64,000 nucleotides of DNA from Actinomadura viridilutea (GTDB taxonomy: Bacteria; Actinomycetota; Actinomycetes; Streptosporangiales; Streptosporangiaceae): positions 186,001 to 250,000 of the forward strand of contig PVNI01000004.1 in the NCBI GenBank assembly GCA_003001795.1, read 5' to 3'. The notes below the pieces were generated by a model, which was given only the letters and a program-made list of their open reading frames with translations, was not told the origin of the DNA and made no database searches. How positions within the stretch are numbered: the stretch's first letter is position 1; each line of letters starts with the position of its first letter. Positions 45,399 to 56,013 of this stretch are shown here, one piece after another. The position numbers and the translations under genes were made by a program.

Positions 45399-45872
45399 AT
45401 GGAAGCCCGTCTCAACTTCTACGGCACCCCCGTCGGGGCCAAGTGCGTGAAGCACCTCCAGGCGGCGGCCAAGGTCATCATGGACTCGGCGCTGCCGGCC
45501 GCGACGCGGCACCTGGTGGAGATCCGCGCCAGCCAGATCAACGGCTGCGGTGTCTGCGTCGACATGCACACCAAGGACGCCGCGCACGCGGGGGAGAGCG
45601 CGACTCGCCTCAACCTGGTGGCGGTCTGGCGGGAGGCGACGGTTTTCACCGAGGCCGAGCGGGCCGCGCTGGAGCTCGTCGAGCAGGGCACTCGCATCGC
45701 CGACGCCGCCGGCGGTGTCAGCGACGACGCCTGGGCGAACGCGGCCAAGCACTACGACGAGGACCAGCTCGCCGCCCTGGTGGCCCTCATCGCACTCATC
45801 AACGCCTGGAACCGCCTGAACGTCATCACCCAGCAGCCCGCCGGCAACTACCAGCCCGGCCAGTGGGGATGA
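45399..45872 (+). CDS. AhpD-like carboxymuconolactone decarboxylase family protein
   Basis: The 157-residue helical protein has the peroxidase-like motif NGCGVCVDMHTKDA (CxxC followed by His) typical of AhpD-like alkylhydroperoxidases, after RHLVEIRASQI. It probably reduces peroxides or acts as a thiol-disulfide protein. The C-terminal AALVALIALINAWNRLNV is family-typical. ATG 45399 has GGGAGA upstream; earlier in-frame codons lack a site. It is followed by a hairpin terminator and so is probably monocistronic. Confidence 0.9.
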   Translation: MEARLNFYGTPVGAKCVKHLQAAAKVIMDSALPAATRHLVEIRASQINGCGVCVDMHTKDAAHAGESATRLNLVAVWREATVFTEAERAALELVEQGTRIADAAGGVSDDAWANAAKHYDEDQLAALVALIALINAWNRLNVITQQPAGNYQPGQWG

Positions 45873-45889
45873 CCGGCACCTCCTCGCGG

Positions 45890-45907
45890 GGCGGTCCGCA
45901 GACCGCC
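45890..45907 (+). terminator. Hairpin after the AhpD-like gene
   Basis: GGCGGTC-CGCA-GACCGCC is a perfect 7-bp stem with a 4-base loop, 17 bases after the stop. Confidence 0.6.
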
Positions 45908-46084
45908 TCCCGGCCTCCCGCGAGCACCGCGAGGGGGTCGGCGTAGGGCGAGGATCGCCGCGAAACCCGCCCGATGACGCCGGGCGGGATCGCGGCGGGC
46001 CGACACGGCCCGCCGAACACCTCCCGGCGCTGGCCGGCGGGGGACGCGCGCGGGCCCTGGGCAACCGTGGCGCGCCGTGGCAGT

Positions 46085-46540
46085 ATGGCCGAGATGGCCA
46101 GCAGAGCAACCGAGGAGCAGCGCCTGCGCGACCTCGCGCTGCTGCGGCGCGTCCGGGACCGGATCGACCGGGAGTACGCGCAGCCGCTGGACGTCGAGGC
46201 GCTCGCGCGCGGGGTGAACATGTCGGCGGGGCATCTCAGCCGCCAGTTCCGGCGCGCCTACGGCGAGTCGCCGTACTCCTATCTGATGACGCGCCGCATC
46301 GAGCGCGCGATGGCGCTGCTGCGGCGCGGAGACCTCAGCGTCACCGAGGTCTGCTTCGCTGTGGGCTGCTCGTCTCTGGGCACCTTCAGCACCCGTTTCA
46401 CCGAGCTGGTCGGCGTGCCGCCCAGCGTCTACCGGCGCCAGGCGCGCACCACGGCGGGGATCCCCTCGTGCGTGGCGAAACAGGTCACCAGACCGATCAG
46501 GAATCGAGAAGCGCAGGTCGCAGAGCCGCAACTAGCCTGA
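46085..46540 (+). CDS. Short AraC-family regulator (DNA-binding domain only)
   Basis: The 151-residue protein consists mainly of an AraC double helix-turn-helix: [79 protein letters not shown]. No sensor domain is present. ATG 46085 is preferred, but ATG 46094 is also possible; neither has a strong ribosome site. It ends five bases before the VOC gene, so the two are co-transcribed, and it probably regulates that gene. Confidence 0.9.
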   Translation: MAEMASRATEEQRLRDLALLRRVRDRIDREYAQPLDVEALARGVNMSAGHLSRQFRRAYGESPYSYLMTRRIERAMALLRRGDLSVTEVCFAVGCSSLGTFSTRFTELVGVPPSVYRRQARTTAGIPSCVAKQVTRPIRNREAQVAEPQLA

Positions 46541-46545
46541 CGGCC

Positions 46546-46956
46546 ATGGAACTCACCATTCACCACAGCTTCCTTCCGCACAGCGACCCGGAAGCCTCCC
46601 TGGCCTTCTACCGCGACACCCTCGGCTTCGAAGTCCGCAACGACGTCGGCTACGGCGGAATGCGGTGGATCACCGTCGGCCCCAAGGGGCAGCCGGACAC
46701 GTCCATCGTCCTGCACCCGCCGGCCGCCGACCCCGGCGTCACCGAGGACGAGCGCCGCACCATCGCCGAGATGATGGCCAAGGGCACCTACGCGATGATC
46801 GTCCTGGCGACGAAGGACGTGGACGGCGTGTTCGAGCGGCTGCAGGCCGGCGACGCCGAGGTCGTCCAGGAGCCGATGGACCAGCCGTACGGGGTCCGCG
46901 ACTGCGCCTTCCGCGACCCCGCGGGCAACCTGATCCGTATCCAGGAGCGACGCTGA
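46546..46956 (+). CDS. VOC family protein next to an AraC regulator
   Basis: The 136-residue protein has a glyoxalase/bleomycin-resistance fold: [29 protein letters not shown], and later [21 protein letters not shown] with [15 protein letters not shown]. The His near the N-terminus and the final Glu are the usual metal ligands. It may bind or modify a toxic small molecule. It follows the AraC gene by five bases and precedes a PPOX and a UvrA-like gene, a grouping I recall in actinomycetes. Confidence 0.9.
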   Translation: MELTIHHSFLPHSDPEASLAFYRDTLGFEVRNDVGYGGMRWITVGPKGQPDTSIVLHPPAADPGVTEDERRTIAEMMAKGTYAMIVLATKDVDGVFERLQAGDAEVVQEPMDQPYGVRDCAFRDPAGNLIRIQERR

Positions 46957-47056
46957 ACCGTCCGGCGGTCGCGGCGCCCCGCGCGGACGGCGCCGTGACG
47001 CGGCCGCGCGGCGGCCGCCGAGCGACCGCCCCCGACCGCACCGGAACCGGAGACCG

Positions 47057-47509
47057 ATGAGTGCCGCCCCACGCCCTCGCGCGCAGCGCCGTCGCGACAC
47101 CGAGCACCGCCTCGCCCACGACGTCGACGTCTGGGTGGCCAGCGCCTCGCCGGACGGCGCGCCGTACCTGGTGCCGCTGTCCTTCGACTGGGACGGCGAG
47201 TCGCTGCTGCTGGCCACGCCGGCGGACAGCCCGACCGGCCGGAACCTGGCCGCCACCCGGGTCGCCCGGCTGGCGCTCGGCCACACCCGCGACGTGACCA
47301 TGATCGAGGGAGAGGTCGAGGTCCTCGAGATCGACGCGCTGCCGCGGGACCGCGGCGACCGGTTCGCCGCGCGCACCGGCTTCGACCCGCGCGCGCTGGC
47401 CACGCCGTACCGCTGGTTCCGCGTCGTCCCGCGCCGCATCCAGGCGTGGCGCGAGGAGAACGAGCTGGCCGGTCGGGAGCTGATGCGCGACGGCCGCTGG
47501 CTGGTGTGA
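47057..47509 (+). CDS. Pyridoxamine 5'-phosphate oxidase-fold (FMN/F420-binding) protein
   Basis: The 150-residue protein has the split-barrel PPOX fold: [71 protein letters not shown]. Such actinobacterial proteins bind FMN, F420 or haem and reduce small molecules. ATG 47057 follows GGAG by seven bases. It lies between the VOC and UvrA-like genes on the same strand. Confidence 0.88.
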   Translation: MSAAPRPRAQRRRDTEHRLAHDVDVWVASASPDGAPYLVPLSFDWDGESLLLATPADSPTGRNLAATRVARLALGHTRDVTMIEGEVEVLEIDALPRDRGDRFAARTGFDPRALATPYRWFRVVPRRIQAWREENELAGRELMRDGRWLV

Positions 47510-47644
47510 CGCCCGGGCCGGCCCCGCCGATCGCCCGGCCGGACCACGGCCGAGGAGCGTACATACTGCTCAGAGCCCGTCAAGGCACGCCCGGCCGCGC
47601 CGACGAAGATCACCAAGGCGGCCCGCCGCACGGATGGAGACACC

Positions 47645-50023
<2,379 letters not shown>

Positions 50024-50107
50024 CACCGGCCGTCCTCCCGCGGCGATCATCGTCCGGGGGGCGGTGGGGGGTGTCCGGCGGGGAGGTGGCGCGACTAGCG
50101 TGAATCC

Positions 50108-50494
50108 GTGAGCGTCTACACCCCGGCGGGCAGGGAGCTGGCCACGTCCGTGCTGGCCGCGCTGGACGCCGCCGGGTTCAAGGGGCTGGACGTCGCCCAG
50201 GACCCGCGCTGGCCCGACAGCGTCGGCGACGGCGGCTTCCGCCTGCGCGGTCGCGGCGACAAGGTCGAGGTGTTCTATGCCGCCGACGCCGAATGGCCGG
50301 ACGACGCGTACCTGCGTCACCGCATCGCGGCCATGATGCTCGGCGCCATTGCCGAGGTGCTCATCGCCTGGGGTTTTCCCTTTACCGTGCACCCCGCCTC
50401 CGGCGCGGGTTCCGGGATCCCCGCGGCCGCCGAGTCCGGTGCGACCCTCCTGGTGCACGCCCGGCCCGGGCAGCCCTACACCACGAGGTCCTAG
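50108..50494 (+). CDS. Uncharacterised small protein
   Basis: The 128-residue protein is not recognised. It reads as a soluble alpha/beta protein (ELATSVLAALDAAGFKGLDVAQDPRWP, VEVFYAADAEWPDDAYLRHRIAAMMLGAIAEVLIAWGFPFTVHP) with no signal or membrane helix. The GTG start lies 84 bases after the UvrA-like gene. Its stop codon is part of a long terminator stem, so the UvrA-like transcript may end here. Confidence 0.75.
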   Translation: MSVYTPAGRELATSVLAALDAAGFKGLDVAQDPRWPDSVGDGGFRLRGRGDKVEVFYAADAEWPDDAYLRHRIAAMMLGAIAEVLIAWGFPFTVHPASGAGSGIPAAAESGATLLVHARPGQPYTTRS

Positions 50495-50529
50495 CCGCCG
50501 ACGGGCCGCCCCGCGGCCCGTCGGCGGCT
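50493..50529 (+). terminator. Very strong terminator
   Basis: Two perfect 17-base arms (50493-50509 and 50513-50529) with a 3-base loop start inside the TAG stop codon of the preceding gene. It probably ends the UvrA-like gene cluster. Confidence 0.88.
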
Positions 50530-50563
50530 GGAATCCGCGTCCGGCGGCGAGGATGATGGCCCG

Positions 50564-51082
50564 ATGACGTCCCATGGCCGCGCGCCGCATCACGACGCAA
50601 GGGAGCACGGCGCCCGCGAAGGCGATGCGGGGCGCAGGGCCCGCTCGGCGACCTGGGGGACGGCGGCGCGGGCCACCGCGCACTGCCTCACCGGGTGCGC
50701 GATCGGCGAGGTGCTGGGCATGGTGCTCGGCACGGCGCTGGGCTGGCACGGCGCGGCGACCGTGGTGCTGTCGGTGGCCCTGGCGTTCGTGTTCGGATAC
50801 GCGCTGACCATGCGCGGAGTGCTGCGCGCCGGCGTCGGCTTCCGCGCGGCCCTCGGCGTCGCGTTCGCCGCCGACACGGCGTCGATCGCCCTGATGGAGA
50901 TCCTGGACAACGGGGTCATGGTTGTGGTGCCCGGCGCCTTGGACGCGGGGCTGGACAGCCCGCTGTTCTGGGGGTCGTTGGCGTTCTCGCTGCTGGTGGC
51001 GTTCCTGCTGACCACGCCGGTGAACAAGTGGATGATCGGCCGCGGCAAAGGCCACGCGGTCGTGCACCGGTACCACCATTGA
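50564..51082 (+). CDS. DUF4396 membrane protein
   Basis: The 172-residue protein has a polar N-terminus and about four membrane helices: CLTGCAIGEVLGMVLGTALG, TVVLSVALAFVFGYALTM, LGVAFAADTASIALMEILDN and LFWGSLAFSLLVAFLLTTPVN, then a His-rich tail (HAVVHRYHH). This matches DUF4396, found alone or near copper and multicopper oxidase genes; function unknown. The stop codon forms the first bases of a threefold 19-bp repeat. Confidence 0.88.
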   Translation: MTSHGRAPHHDAREHGAREGDAGRRARSATWGTAARATAHCLTGCAIGEVLGMVLGTALGWHGAATVVLSVALAFVFGYALTMRGVLRAGVGFRAALGVAFAADTASIALMEILDNGVMVVVPGALDAGLDSPLFWGSLAFSLLVAFLLTTPVNKWMIGRGKGHAVVHRYHH

Positions 51083-51136
51083 CCGTTCCTGCCGCCCCTG
51101 ACCGTTCCTGCCGCCCCTGACCGTTCCTGCCGCCCC
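51080..51136 (+). repeat. Three perfect tandem 19-bp repeats
   Basis: The unit TGACCGTTCCTGCCGCCCC is repeated three times without gaps (51080-51098, 51099-51117, 51118-51136). The first TGA is the stop codon of the DUF4396 gene. It lies between convergent genes and looks like slippage or unequal exchange. Confidence 0.95.
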
Positions 51137-51162
51137 GTCCCCCTCCGCGGCGGAGCGGACGG
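51135..51162. terminator. Bidirectional terminator between convergent genes
   Basis: CCGTCC pairs with GGACGG and CTCCGC-type bases pair with GCGGAG inside, giving an interrupted stem between the DUF4396 gene (plus) and the monooxygenase gene (minus). Confidence 0.6.
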
Positions 51163-51176
51163 GCTCGCCGCGGGGA

Positions 51177-53108
51177 TCAGTCGAACACGAAGTCGGCCGG
51201 GTTCGGCTCGCGGGTGCGGCGCCAGTACTCCAGCAGCGAGAACGGCCAGTTCTGCGAGACACGGCCGTGCCGGTTCTTGTACCAGCTGCGGGCTTCCGGG
51301 GCGCCCCATGCCATCAGGGCGTTGCCCGCGTCGACCTCGTCGACGAACCGGGCGCAGACGTCGGGCCGCACTTCCATGGTCTTGTGCGGGCCCTTCAGGA
51401 GGGTCTTCACCGCCTCGAGGATGTAGCGGGCGGAGCATTCCGAGAAGAAGATGACGCTGCCGTTCACCACGATGTTGGTGTTGGGGCCGTACATGAGGAA
51501 CAGGTTGGGGAAGCCGGGGACGGTCATGCCGAGGTAGGCCGTGGCGTCGCCGTCCCATCGGGCGCGCAGGTCCACGCCGCCCCTTCCGATGATCTTCATC
51601 GGGGCGAGGAAGTCGCCGGCCTGGAACCCGGTGGCGTAGACGATGACGTCGAACGGCATCTCGCCGCGGCCGGCGACCGCGATCCCGGTCGGCGTGATCC
51701 GCTCGATCGGTTCGGTGACGAGCTCGACGTGCGGGCGGCGCAGGGCCGCGATCCAGGCGCCGTTGTCGCGCAGCATGCGCTTCGACGCCGGAGGGTAATC
51801 CGGGATCACCTTCGCCCGCAGCTGCGGATCGTCCGGGATCTGCGCGCACAGGTAGCCGGTGAGGCGCGCGCGGAGCTCCTCGTTGGCGGCCGACGCGGCG
51901 CGCGGCGCTCCGGAGGCGTCCGGCCGCCAGTCGGGGTCGCGCCGGGCGTAGCGGAGCAGCCCTTCCGCGTACTGGTTGAACAGCCAGAACCGGTACCACT
52001 TGGCGTAGCCGGGCACCGCGTCCAGCAGCCAGCTCATCCCCTCGGGGAAGGGCTCGGTGAGCGTCGGGGCCGGGGCCAGCCAGGGCGCGCTGCGCTGGAA
52101 CACGGCCATGCTCCCGACGGCGTCCACGATCGACGGCACGATCTGCAGGGCGCTGGCGCCGGTGCCGACGACCGCCACACGCTTGCCGCGCAGGTCGACC
52201 GAGTCGTCCCACCGGGCCGAATGGAAGGCGGGCCCGGCGAAGGAGTCGCGCCCTTCGATGGCGGGCAGCGCCGGCCGGTTCAGCTGGCCCACGGCGCTGA
52301 TCACCACGTTGGCGCGCACCGTCTCCGCGGCGCCGTCGGCCGTGCGCAGCCGGACGTCCCAGACGCCGGCCTCCTCGTCGAAGGCCGCCTCGGTCACCTC
52401 GGTGCGGAACCGGATGGACGACCGGACGCCGGAGGAGTCGGCGAAGTCCCGCCAGTACTCCAGCAGCGTGTCGCGGTCGGAGTAGTGGTCCGGCCAGTCC
52501 GAGCGGGCGGCGAAGGAGTAGCTGTAGAGATGGCTGGGGACGTCGACCCGGCACCCGGGGTAGCGGTTCTCCAGCCAGGTCCCCCCGACGTCCTCGTTCT
52601 TCTCGATCACCACGTGGTCGACCCCGGCCTGGCGCAGGCGGTGGGCCGCGAGCAGGCCCGACATGCCGGCCCCGATGACCAGGACCCGGAAGTCCACGCC
52701 GGGCGCGAGGTCGTCCTTGCGCCAGTCCGGGGCGCCGGGATCGCCGGACAGCGCGAGCTCCTCGGCGAGGAACTCGGCCTGCTCGTCCGAGCCCTCCCCC
52801 GCCAGGTAGCGCATGACGGCCCGCAGCCGGGCCGGGTCGAGGTCCGCGACGGGTTCGATCTCGCCGTCGCGCAGCCGCAGCAGCGTGCGCGCGGCGACGT
52901 CGCGGGCGAGCGCGAGCCGTTCGGCGTCCAGGCCCGCGTCGACGGCCATCGGGGCCCGGTCGGGCGCGAACTCGGGCCGCAGCAGCGACACGTCGCCGGT
53001 CAGGGCGGCGAGCGCCGCCAGCAGCGACGGCACGTCCGCGACGGCCACGCTCTGCCTGATCTTCTCGTCGTCGGCCTTCCGCAGGGCCGTCAGCCCGTCG
53101 TCCCTCAC
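51177..53108 (-). CDS. Flavin-containing monooxygenase of the Baeyer-Villiger type
   Basis: The 643-residue protein has an N-terminal helical extension of about 140 residues, then an FAD Rossmann motif VLVIGAGMSGLLAAHRLRQAG, the signature GGTWLENRYPGCRVDVPSHLYSYSF and an NADPH motif VAVVGTGASALQIVPSI. YATGFQAGDFLAP and MYGPNTNIVVNGS are family-typical. It belongs to the BVMO/FMO family that converts ketones to esters or oxidises heteroatoms; substrate unknown. The GTG at 53108 has AGGAAT upstream. The 233-base gap to the ROK gene holds only an ALDH relic. Confidence 0.9.
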   Translation of the reverse strand: MRDDGLTALRKADDEKIRQSVAVADVPSLLAALAALTGDVSLLRPEFAPDRAPMAVDAGLDAERLALARDVAARTLLRLRDGEIEPVADLDPARLRAVMRYLAGEGSDEQAEFLAEELALSGDPGAPDWRKDDLAPGVDFRVLVIGAGMSGLLAAHRLRQAGVDHVVIEKNEDVGGTWLENRYPGCRVDVPSHLYSYSFAARSDWPDHYSDRDTLLEYWRDFADSSGVRSSIRFRTEVTEAAFDEEAGVWDVRLRTADGAAETVRANVVISAVGQLNRPALPAIEGRDSFAGPAFHSARWDDSVDLRGKRVAVVGTGASALQIVPSIVDAVGSMAVFQRSAPWLAPAPTLTEPFPEGMSWLLDAVPGYAKWYRFWLFNQYAEGLLRYARRDPDWRPDASGAPRAASAANEELRARLTGYLCAQIPDDPQLRAKVIPDYPPASKRMLRDNGAWIAALRRPHVELVTEPIERITPTGIAVAGRGEMPFDVIVYATGFQAGDFLAPMKIIGRGGVDLRARWDGDATAYLGMTVPGFPNLFLMYGPNTNIVVNGSVIFFSECSARYILEAVKTLLKGPHKTMEVRPDVCARFVDEVDAGNALMAWGAPEARSWYKNRHGRVSQNWPFSLLEYWRRTREPNPADFVFD

Positions 53109-53257
53109 GGCGATTCCTTCACAGCGATGGCTCCCCCGCAGCGCGCGCCGGTGACCGGAGCCCGTCGGCGCCCTTCGTCCGAGAGGCCGCCGCTCGGCGG
53201 CCCGTCGAGGCCGAGCGGTCTCCCGCGTCGGCGCCCGACTGCTCGTACCCTCGGCAT

Positions 53258-53333
53258 CGCTCGGGGCGAGATCATGTGCGCAGCCGTTGACGAAGATCTG
53301 TCCCGCCTTGATCCGGCGCCGGATGCTCCGGCG
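53258..53333 (-). pseudogene. Tiny relic of an aldehyde dehydrogenase C-terminus
   Basis: The minus strand reads RRIKAGQIFVNGCAHDLAPS, which matches the conserved ALDH segment VARRIRAGQVFVNG...LAPFGG near the C-terminus. Only about 25 codons remain, overlapping the ROK terminator hairpin. ALDH genes often accompany Baeyer-Villiger monooxygenases, which fits the neighbour. Confidence 0.35.
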
Positions 53334-53335
53334 CC
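53315..53335 (-). terminator. Terminator of the ROK gene
   Basis: GGCGCCGG-ATGCT-CCGGCGCC is a perfect 8-bp stem with a 5-base loop, 7 bases beyond the minus-strand ROK stop codon. Confidence 0.6.
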
Positions 53336-53341
53336 CCGGCC

Positions 53342-54532
53342 TCATTCGCCGTTCAGGAACATCTCCAGGGGGAGCGTGGCGGCGCCCAAGGCGACCGCGT
53401 CGGGGCCGAGCGTGCACAGTTCGATGGACGTCGTGGCGAACGGGTGCCTCAAGGAGTGGCGGCGGGCGGCGTCGCGGATGGCGTCCAGGTAGGTCTCGCC
53501 GAGGAGCAGGCCGGCCCAGCCGCCGAGGATGACGCGTTCGGGGTTGAGCAGGTTGATGAGGCCGCCGATGGCCGCGCCGAGGTAGCGGATGGTCTCGTCG
53601 ATGATCCGGGCTCCGACGGTGCCGGCGGTCCCGGCCTCCAGGATCAGGGCGGCCAGCGCCGACTCTTGGTCGGCGGCGGCCACCGCCCCGCCCGCCTCGG
53701 CGTAGCGTTCGAGCATGGCCTCGGCGCCGACGTACGCCTCCAGGCAGCCGACGTTGCCGCAGCGGCACGTGCGGCCGCACACGACGACCGGGGTGTGGCC
53801 CCACTCGCCGGCGGAGGCGGAGGAGCCCCGGTCGGCGGTGCCCTGCGAGATGATCGCGGCGCCGACGCCGGACCCGATCAGCCCGACCACGAGGTTCTGG
53901 GTGCCGCGGCCCGCGCCGAACCACAGCTCGGCCCGGCCCATGGTGTTGGCGCCGTTGTCGATGAGCAGCGGCAGGTCGGTGCCCGCGCGCAGCAGGCGTT
54001 CCAGCGGCACCCGGTCCCAGCCGAGGGTCTGGGCGTCCACGATCACCTCGGGTCGCTGCTCGACGACGCCGGGCACGCCGATGCCCACGCCGAGGACCGC
54101 CTCGCGCGGGACGCCGCCGTCGGCGAGGACCGCGTCGATGCCGGCCAGGATCGCCGCGACGACCTCCGGCGCCGGGTGCCGCGCCGGGTCCATCGGGTAG
54201 TCGGCCTTGGCCTGCTCGGTCATCGCCAGGTCGAACAGCTCGACCTGCACCCGCGTCTCCCCCACGTCGACGCCGACGACGTAGCCGTAGTCGGGATTCA
54301 CCTGCAGCAGCACCCTGGGCCGCCCGACCTCGGAGTCCACCGAGCCGACCTCGGCGACGATCCCCTCGGAGATCAGCTCGCGCGTCACGTTGCTGACCGA
54401 CGCCTGGCTCAACCCGGTCGCCGCGCTGAGCTCCTGCCTGCTGCGCGGGCCGCTGAAGTACAGCTCCCTGAGCAGGACCGCGCGGTTGCCCCGGCGCAGG
54501 TCGCGAACCGTGCCCCGCCTGCGCTGCGCCAT
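53342..54532 (-). CDS. ROK-family transcriptional repressor of the glucan operon
   Basis: The 396-residue protein has an N-terminal winged helix (LLRELYFSGPRSRQELSAATGLSQASVSNVTRELISEGIVAEVG, residues about 20-65), then a ROK sugar-kinase-like domain (VVGVDVGETRVQVELFD; GVGIGVPGVV; zinc motif CGRTCRCGNVGCLEAYVG; NLLNPERVILGG). ROK repressors release DNA on binding a sugar or sugar phosphate. It is divergent from the ABC-importer operon and probably represses it at the direct repeats 54566-54640. ATG 54532 fits GGGAGG at six bases. Confidence 0.92.
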   Translation of the reverse strand: MAQRRRGTVRDLRRGNRAVLLRELYFSGPRSRQELSAATGLSQASVSNVTRELISEGIVAEVGSVDSEVGRPRVLLQVNPDYGYVVGVDVGETRVQVELFDLAMTEQAKADYPMDPARHPAPEVVAAILAGIDAVLADGGVPREAVLGVGIGVPGVVEQRPEVIVDAQTLGWDRVPLERLLRAGTDLPLLIDNGANTMGRAELWFGAGRGTQNLVVGLIGSGVGAAIISQGTADRGSSASAGEWGHTPVVVCGRTCRCGNVGCLEAYVGAEAMLERYAEAGGAVAAADQESALAALILEAGTAGTVGARIIDETIRYLGAAIGGLINLLNPERVILGGWAGLLLGETYLDAIRDAARRHSLRHPFATTSIELCTLGPDAVALGAATLPLEMFLNGE

Positions 54533-54565
54533 GGTGCACCTCCCCCGCCTCGCTCCCATCTTCCT

Positions 54566-54640
54566 TCAAGCCGTGAAAAAAGTCATCCGGAGGTGTTGAC
54601 GCCCCCGAGGGCCGGAGATTAAATCAAGGCGTGAAAAAAG
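54566..54640. promoter_or_regulatory. Two direct operator-like repeats between the ROK gene and the ABC-importer operon
   Basis: TCAAGCCGTGAAAAAAG at 54566-54582 and TCAAGGCGTGAAAAAAG at 54624-54640 differ in one base of 17 and are 58 bases apart. They are A-rich in a GC-rich genome and sit in the divergent promoter region of a ROK repressor, so they are probable operators. A TTGACG lies at 54596-54601 between them. Confidence 0.7.
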
Positions 54641-54701
54641 GTGTGTTCCCCGTCACACACCGGTCACGCACCTTGTGTCCCCAACCCCCCGAGGACCCTG
54701 C

Positions 54702-56009
54702 ATGGGCATCAGACAGATGGCGTCGGCCGCCGCGCTGACGCTGCTCGCCGCGACCACCGTCGCCGCCTGCGGAGGCGGCGGCTCGTCCTCCGCCGGTCCG
54801 AAGGAGCTCGTCTACTGGGCGTCCAACCAGGGCACCAGCCTCGACCACGACCGGCGGGTGCTCGAGCCCGAACTGGCCAAGTTCACCCAGCGGACCGGGA
54901 TCAAGGTCAAGCTGGAGGTGATCGGCTGGCCCGACCTGCTGAACCGCATCCTGGCCGCCACCACGTCCGGCAAGGGCCCGGACGTCCTCAACATCGGCAA
55001 CACCTGGTCGGCGTCCCTGCAGGCCACCGGGGCGCTGCTGCCGTTCGACGACGCGACGTTCGCCAAGATCGGCGGACGGGACCGGTTCCTCGGCCCCTGC
55101 CTGGCCGCCACCGGCGCCGAGGGCAAGCCGCCGACCGCGGTCCCGCTCTACGGCCAGGCCTACGGCCTGTACTACAACAAGAGGCTCTTCCGGGAGGCCG
55201 GCATCGACAAGCCTCCGGCGACCTGGAGCGAGCTGGTCGAGGTCGGCAAGAAGCTCACCAAGCCGGGCCAGTGGGGCCTCACGCTGCAGGCCGGGCAGGT
55301 CACCGAGAACGCCCACCACGCCGCGATCCTCGGCGCCCAGCACGGCGCCCGGTTCTTCAACGGCGACAAGCCCGCCCTCGCGTCCGACGCCGCTGCCGAC
55401 GCGATCAAGCAGTACGTGGACCTCATGCAGGTCCACAAGATCGTGAACCCGAGCAACGCGGAGTACACCGACACCGCCAAGTCGCTCAAGGACCTCGCGG
55501 ACGGCAAGGCCGCGATGTTCATGAACCAGGCGTCCGCGGGCTCGTTCCAGGCGGTCGGCATGAAGATGGAGGACCTCGGCGTGGCCCCCATCCCGATGCC
55601 CGACCAGTTCCCGCCCGGCGGCCGGCGGGTGAACAGCTTCGTGGCCGGCATCAACCTCGCGGTGTTCAAGAACACCCGCAACCTGGACGGCGCGCTGAAG
55701 TTCGTGCAGTTCATGACCAGCACCGAAGAGCAGGTGCTGCTCAACAAGACCTACGGCTCGCTGCCCACGGTCAAGGACGCCTACGGCGACCCGGCCTTCC
55801 AGACCGAGGACGTGAAGGTCTTCCAATACGTGCTGAGCACCACCGCCGAGCCGCTGCCGCAGGTGCCGCAGGAGAGCCAGTTCGAGACCCTGGTCGGCAC
55901 CGCGATGAAGTCGATGTTCGCCGACGTCGCCGCCGGGCGGACGGTCGACGTCGCGGGCATCAAGGCCAAGCTCGCCCAGGCCGACCAGCAGCTGGCCGCC
56001 GGAAGCTGA
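54702..56009 (+). CDS. ABC sugar-transporter solute-binding lipoprotein (family 1)
   Basis: The 435-residue product has a lipoprotein signal (QMASAAALTLLAATTVAAC, lipid Cys at the end), then a family-1 binding protein: KELVYWASNQG, TGIKVKLEVIGWPDLLNRIL, GKGPDVLNIGNTW, YGLYYNKRLFREAGIDKPPATWSEL. It captures an oligosaccharide outside the membrane and delivers it to the two permeases that follow. No ATPase gene is nearby, so a shared MsiK-type ATPase is presumably used. ATG 54702 fits GAGGA at six bases. The GH1 and GH64 enzymes downstream point to beta-glucan oligosaccharides. Confidence 0.92.
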   Translation: MGIRQMASAAALTLLAATTVAACGGGGSSSAGPKELVYWASNQGTSLDHDRRVLEPELAKFTQRTGIKVKLEVIGWPDLLNRILAATTSGKGPDVLNIGNTWSASLQATGALLPFDDATFAKIGGRDRFLGPCLAATGAEGKPPTAVPLYGQAYGLYYNKRLFREAGIDKPPATWSELVEVGKKLTKPGQWGLTLQAGQVTENAHHAAILGAQHGARFFNGDKPALASDAAADAIKQYVDLMQVHKIVNPSNAEYTDTAKSLKDLADGKAAMFMNQASAGSFQAVGMKMEDLGVAPIPMPDQFPPGGRRVNSFVAGINLAVFKNTRNLDGALKFVQFMTSTEEQVLLNKTYGSLPTVKDAYGDPAFQTEDVKVFQYVLSTTAEPLPQVPQESQFETLVGTAMKSMFADVAAGRTVDVAGIKAKLAQADQQLAAGS

Positions 56010-56013
56010 CCCG

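Noticed and set aside
51080..51136. Possible CRISPR array
   Set aside because: The 19-bp units are directly adjacent with no spacers, and there are no cas genes in the window.
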